A DNA stretch of 64,000 nucleotides, taken from the NCBI RefSeq assembly GCF_017942225.1, contig NZ_JAGKSD010000001.1, forward strand, positions 62,001 to 126,000. Reading direction: 5' to 3'. The position numbers and the translations under genes were made by a program. Numbering within the stretch: position 1 is the first letter of the stretch; each line of letters starts with the position of its first letter. The notes below the pieces were generated by a model. The model had not been told where the DNA came from, did not search any database, and was given only the letters and a program-made list of their open reading frames with translations. Of this stretch, positions 62,586-64,000 are shown in pieces. The DNA comes from Corynebacterium sp. Marseille-P3884 (GTDB lineage Bacteria > Actinomycetota > Actinomycetes > Mycobacteriales > Mycobacteriaceae).

Positions 62586-64000
62586 CTACACGTCGGTGTG
62601 GACAGCGACCAAAAGCGCCGTCGGCAGGACGTCCAGGACATCGCGGACGAGGACCGTGCCCGCGAAAGTCGAGCCGGTGAGCCGGTCCGTCCACTCGCCC
62701 TCGGGCAAGGTGACGGTGGTCTCGCCCCATCCGCCACGGTCTTCCAGCAGGAGCGGGCGGCGGGTGGCTAGCGCGACAACATCGAGGCCGTCGGTGCCTC
62801 GCGCCATGCCGACGAGGTGGCTCGCAGCTTCGCCCACGCCGAAGACTGCCTGGTAATCACCGTCCAAGAAGAAGTCCGGGTGCTCCCGGCGGAGGTAGAC
62901 GCCCTCGTGGGTGACAGCTTGCTTGGCGCGGTCGATGATGCCGGCCAGGTGCGGATAGAGGCCGGGCTGCTCGTCGTCCGCCGCGGCGTCGCGGTCCCGG
63001 ACCAATTCGGCGTGGACACGGCCGGACAACGCCGCCTCCTTGAACTGTTCCAGTGTTTGCTCGCGTGCCACGTAATCGACGAAGCGGCGATTGTCCGGGT
63101 CCACCAGCGACAAATCCCAGAATTCCTGGCCCTGGTAGGTGTCCGGGATACCGGGGCCGATGAGCTGGAGCATCTTCCGGCCGAGGGAGACTTGCACGGC
63201 ACCGCGGTGAATCTCACGGAGGAAGTCATCGATCATGGGGGCGGCGGGGCCGTCGATAAGCGCGTCGACCCAATCCGTGATCGTCCGTTCGAAATGCTCC
63301 TCGTTGTCGAACCACGACGTGTGCACGCCAGCTTCGCGCACTGCTTTGACGGCGTAGTCCTTGAGGCGCTCGCGGATGGTGTCGGTGCTGCCGTCGGTCG
63401 GCCAGATACCGATGATGTTCTGGAGGAGGAAATGCGCCGTCGCATCGTCTGGCGCGGGGACCAGGGCGCTGATCTGCTGGGCCAGCTCCGCGAAGTCCTT
63501 GTGGCGCTCGGTGAGCTCGATGATGCGGGCGCGGGTGTCCTCGCTGCGCTTCGTGTCGTGGGTGCTCAGCGATGTCATGGCGTGCGGCCACAGCATCGCA
63601 CGCTCCTGCTGGAGCAGATGGAATTCCGCAGCCGACACCCCGAACCGGCCGGGCGCGCCGCCGACTTCCTGGAGCGCGACGAGGCGGCAGGCCCGGTAAA
63701 ACAGCGTGTCCTCCACGCCCTTTGCCATGACGGCACCGCAGACCTGGGCGAAGCGTGTCTTGGCTTCGCCGTTCGCGAGAAACGCCGCAGAGATCAAATC
63801 GAGTGCTCCGCGGCGTGACGGGAAGCGCCGCACCATGTCCGCCACGATCGTCGACGTCTGGCGGGATAGGGAGATATAGTCCGCGCGGTAAACCGGCATA
63901 GCGGCGACGAGGTCGATGACAGTGCGTTCCAGATCCTCGTCGGTCACGTCCGCGCCGGCCGTGGAGAAATTATCGCGGCGGATGGCGCGGGTCAGACGGC
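62586..64000 (-). CDS. treY: Malto-oligosyltrehalose synthase, C-terminal part
   Basis: The 5' end lies beyond the window; the frame is open to base 64000. About 471 residues are visible. GH13 TreY features: MTSLSTHDTKRSEDTRARI (with conserved His-Asp), GPGIPDTYQGQEFWDLSLVDPDNRRFVDY, and the terminal beta domain. TreY converts the reducing end of malto-oligosaccharides to a trehalose unit, which TreZ then releases. With treZ on the same strand it makes up the TreYZ route, important for trehalose and mycolate supply in Corynebacterium. One CGTCGATAAGC word is present (Leu-Ile-Asp). Confidence 0.92.
   Translation of the reverse strand, partial: RLTRAIRRDNFSTAGADVTDEDLERTVIDLVAAMPVYRADYISLSRQTSTIVADMVRRFPSRRGALDLISAAFLANGEAKTRFAQVCGAVMAKGVEDTLFYRACRLVALQEVGGAPGRFGVSAAEFHLLQQERAMLWPHAMTSLSTHDTKRSEDTRARIIELTERHKDFAELAQQISALVPAPDDATAHFLLQNIIGIWPTDGSTDTIRERLKDYAVKAVREAGVHTSWFDNEEHFERTITDWVDALIDGPAAPMIDDFLREIHRGAVQVSLGRKMLQLIGPGIPDTYQGQEFWDLSLVDPDNRRFVDYVAREQTLEQFKEAALSGRVHAELVRDRDAAADDEQPGLYPHLAGIIDRAKQAVTHEGVYLRREHPDFFLDGDYQAVFGVGEAASHLVGMARGTDGLDVVALATRRPLLLEDRGGWGETTVTLPEGEWTDRLTGSTFAGTVLVRDVLDVLPTALLVAVHTDV

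Noticed and set aside
6623..63261. Chi or KOPS interpretation of CGTCGATAAGC
   Set aside because: Copies are split six and six between strands with no orientation bias relative to transcription, whereas Chi and KOPS are strongly skewed.

Overview
The window comes from a high-G+C Gram-positive chromosome of the Corynebacteriales, most likely a Corynebacterium. Support: class II DAHP synthase beside RNase AS, PknL with its partner regulator, MptA (mannan synthesis), a dcw cluster ending in Wag31, a T-box before ileS, and paired treZ/treY. Gene order follows two blocks known from Mycobacterium tuberculosis (Rv2182c to Rv2145c, then Rv1536 to Rv1563c), here joined at the wag31/ileS boundary. No rRNA, tRNA, CRISPR array or insertion sequence was seen.

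Layout. 1-8.5 kb: acyltransferase end, RNase AS, aroG, pknL, a wHTH regulator, mptA, idsA, GNAT, HEPN and DUF3040 proteins. 8.5-29.7 kb: cell division and peptidoglycan cluster (mraZ, rsmH, ftsL-like, ftsI, murE, murF, mraY, murD, ftsW, murG, murC, ftsQ, ftsZ, pgeF, YggS-type, sepF, yggT-type, wag31), mostly with 4-bp ATGA overlaps or short gaps. 29.8-31.3 kb: an A+T-richer Schlafen/AlbA-type ATPase, probably acquired. 31.5-54 kb: T-box and ileS, dinB, a two-component system, an acyltransferase-like membrane protein, a secreted serine protease, ansA, lipoproteins, an ABC-F ATPase, lspA and an RluD-type synthase, a MacAB-like export operon, dnaE. 54-64 kb: a secreted acidic protein, a DUF4143-type ATPase behind three 23-bp iterons, ilvA, treZ, a three-gene cassette inserted between 114-bp direct repeats, a YigZ-type protein, small proteins and treY (cut by the window end).

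Main non-coding observations. (1) The 11-mer CGTCGATAAGC occurs 12 times, on both strands, in coding DNA in different frames and as an inverted pair after dnaE; this resembles uptake-sequence or HIP-type genome words. (2) ftsZ and wag31 are preceded by a shared 23-bp palindromic box. (3) mraZ has a TGGGN-N5 operator plus a second, inverted, MraZ-like site inside a 23-bp tandem repeat. (4) A duplicated treZ/yigZ junction flanks an inserted cassette. (5) At least 15 genes have a -10 element placed 6-8 nt before the start codon, the signature of leaderless transcripts; this helps decide several starts.

All calls rest on reading sequence and translations only. No database search was possible.
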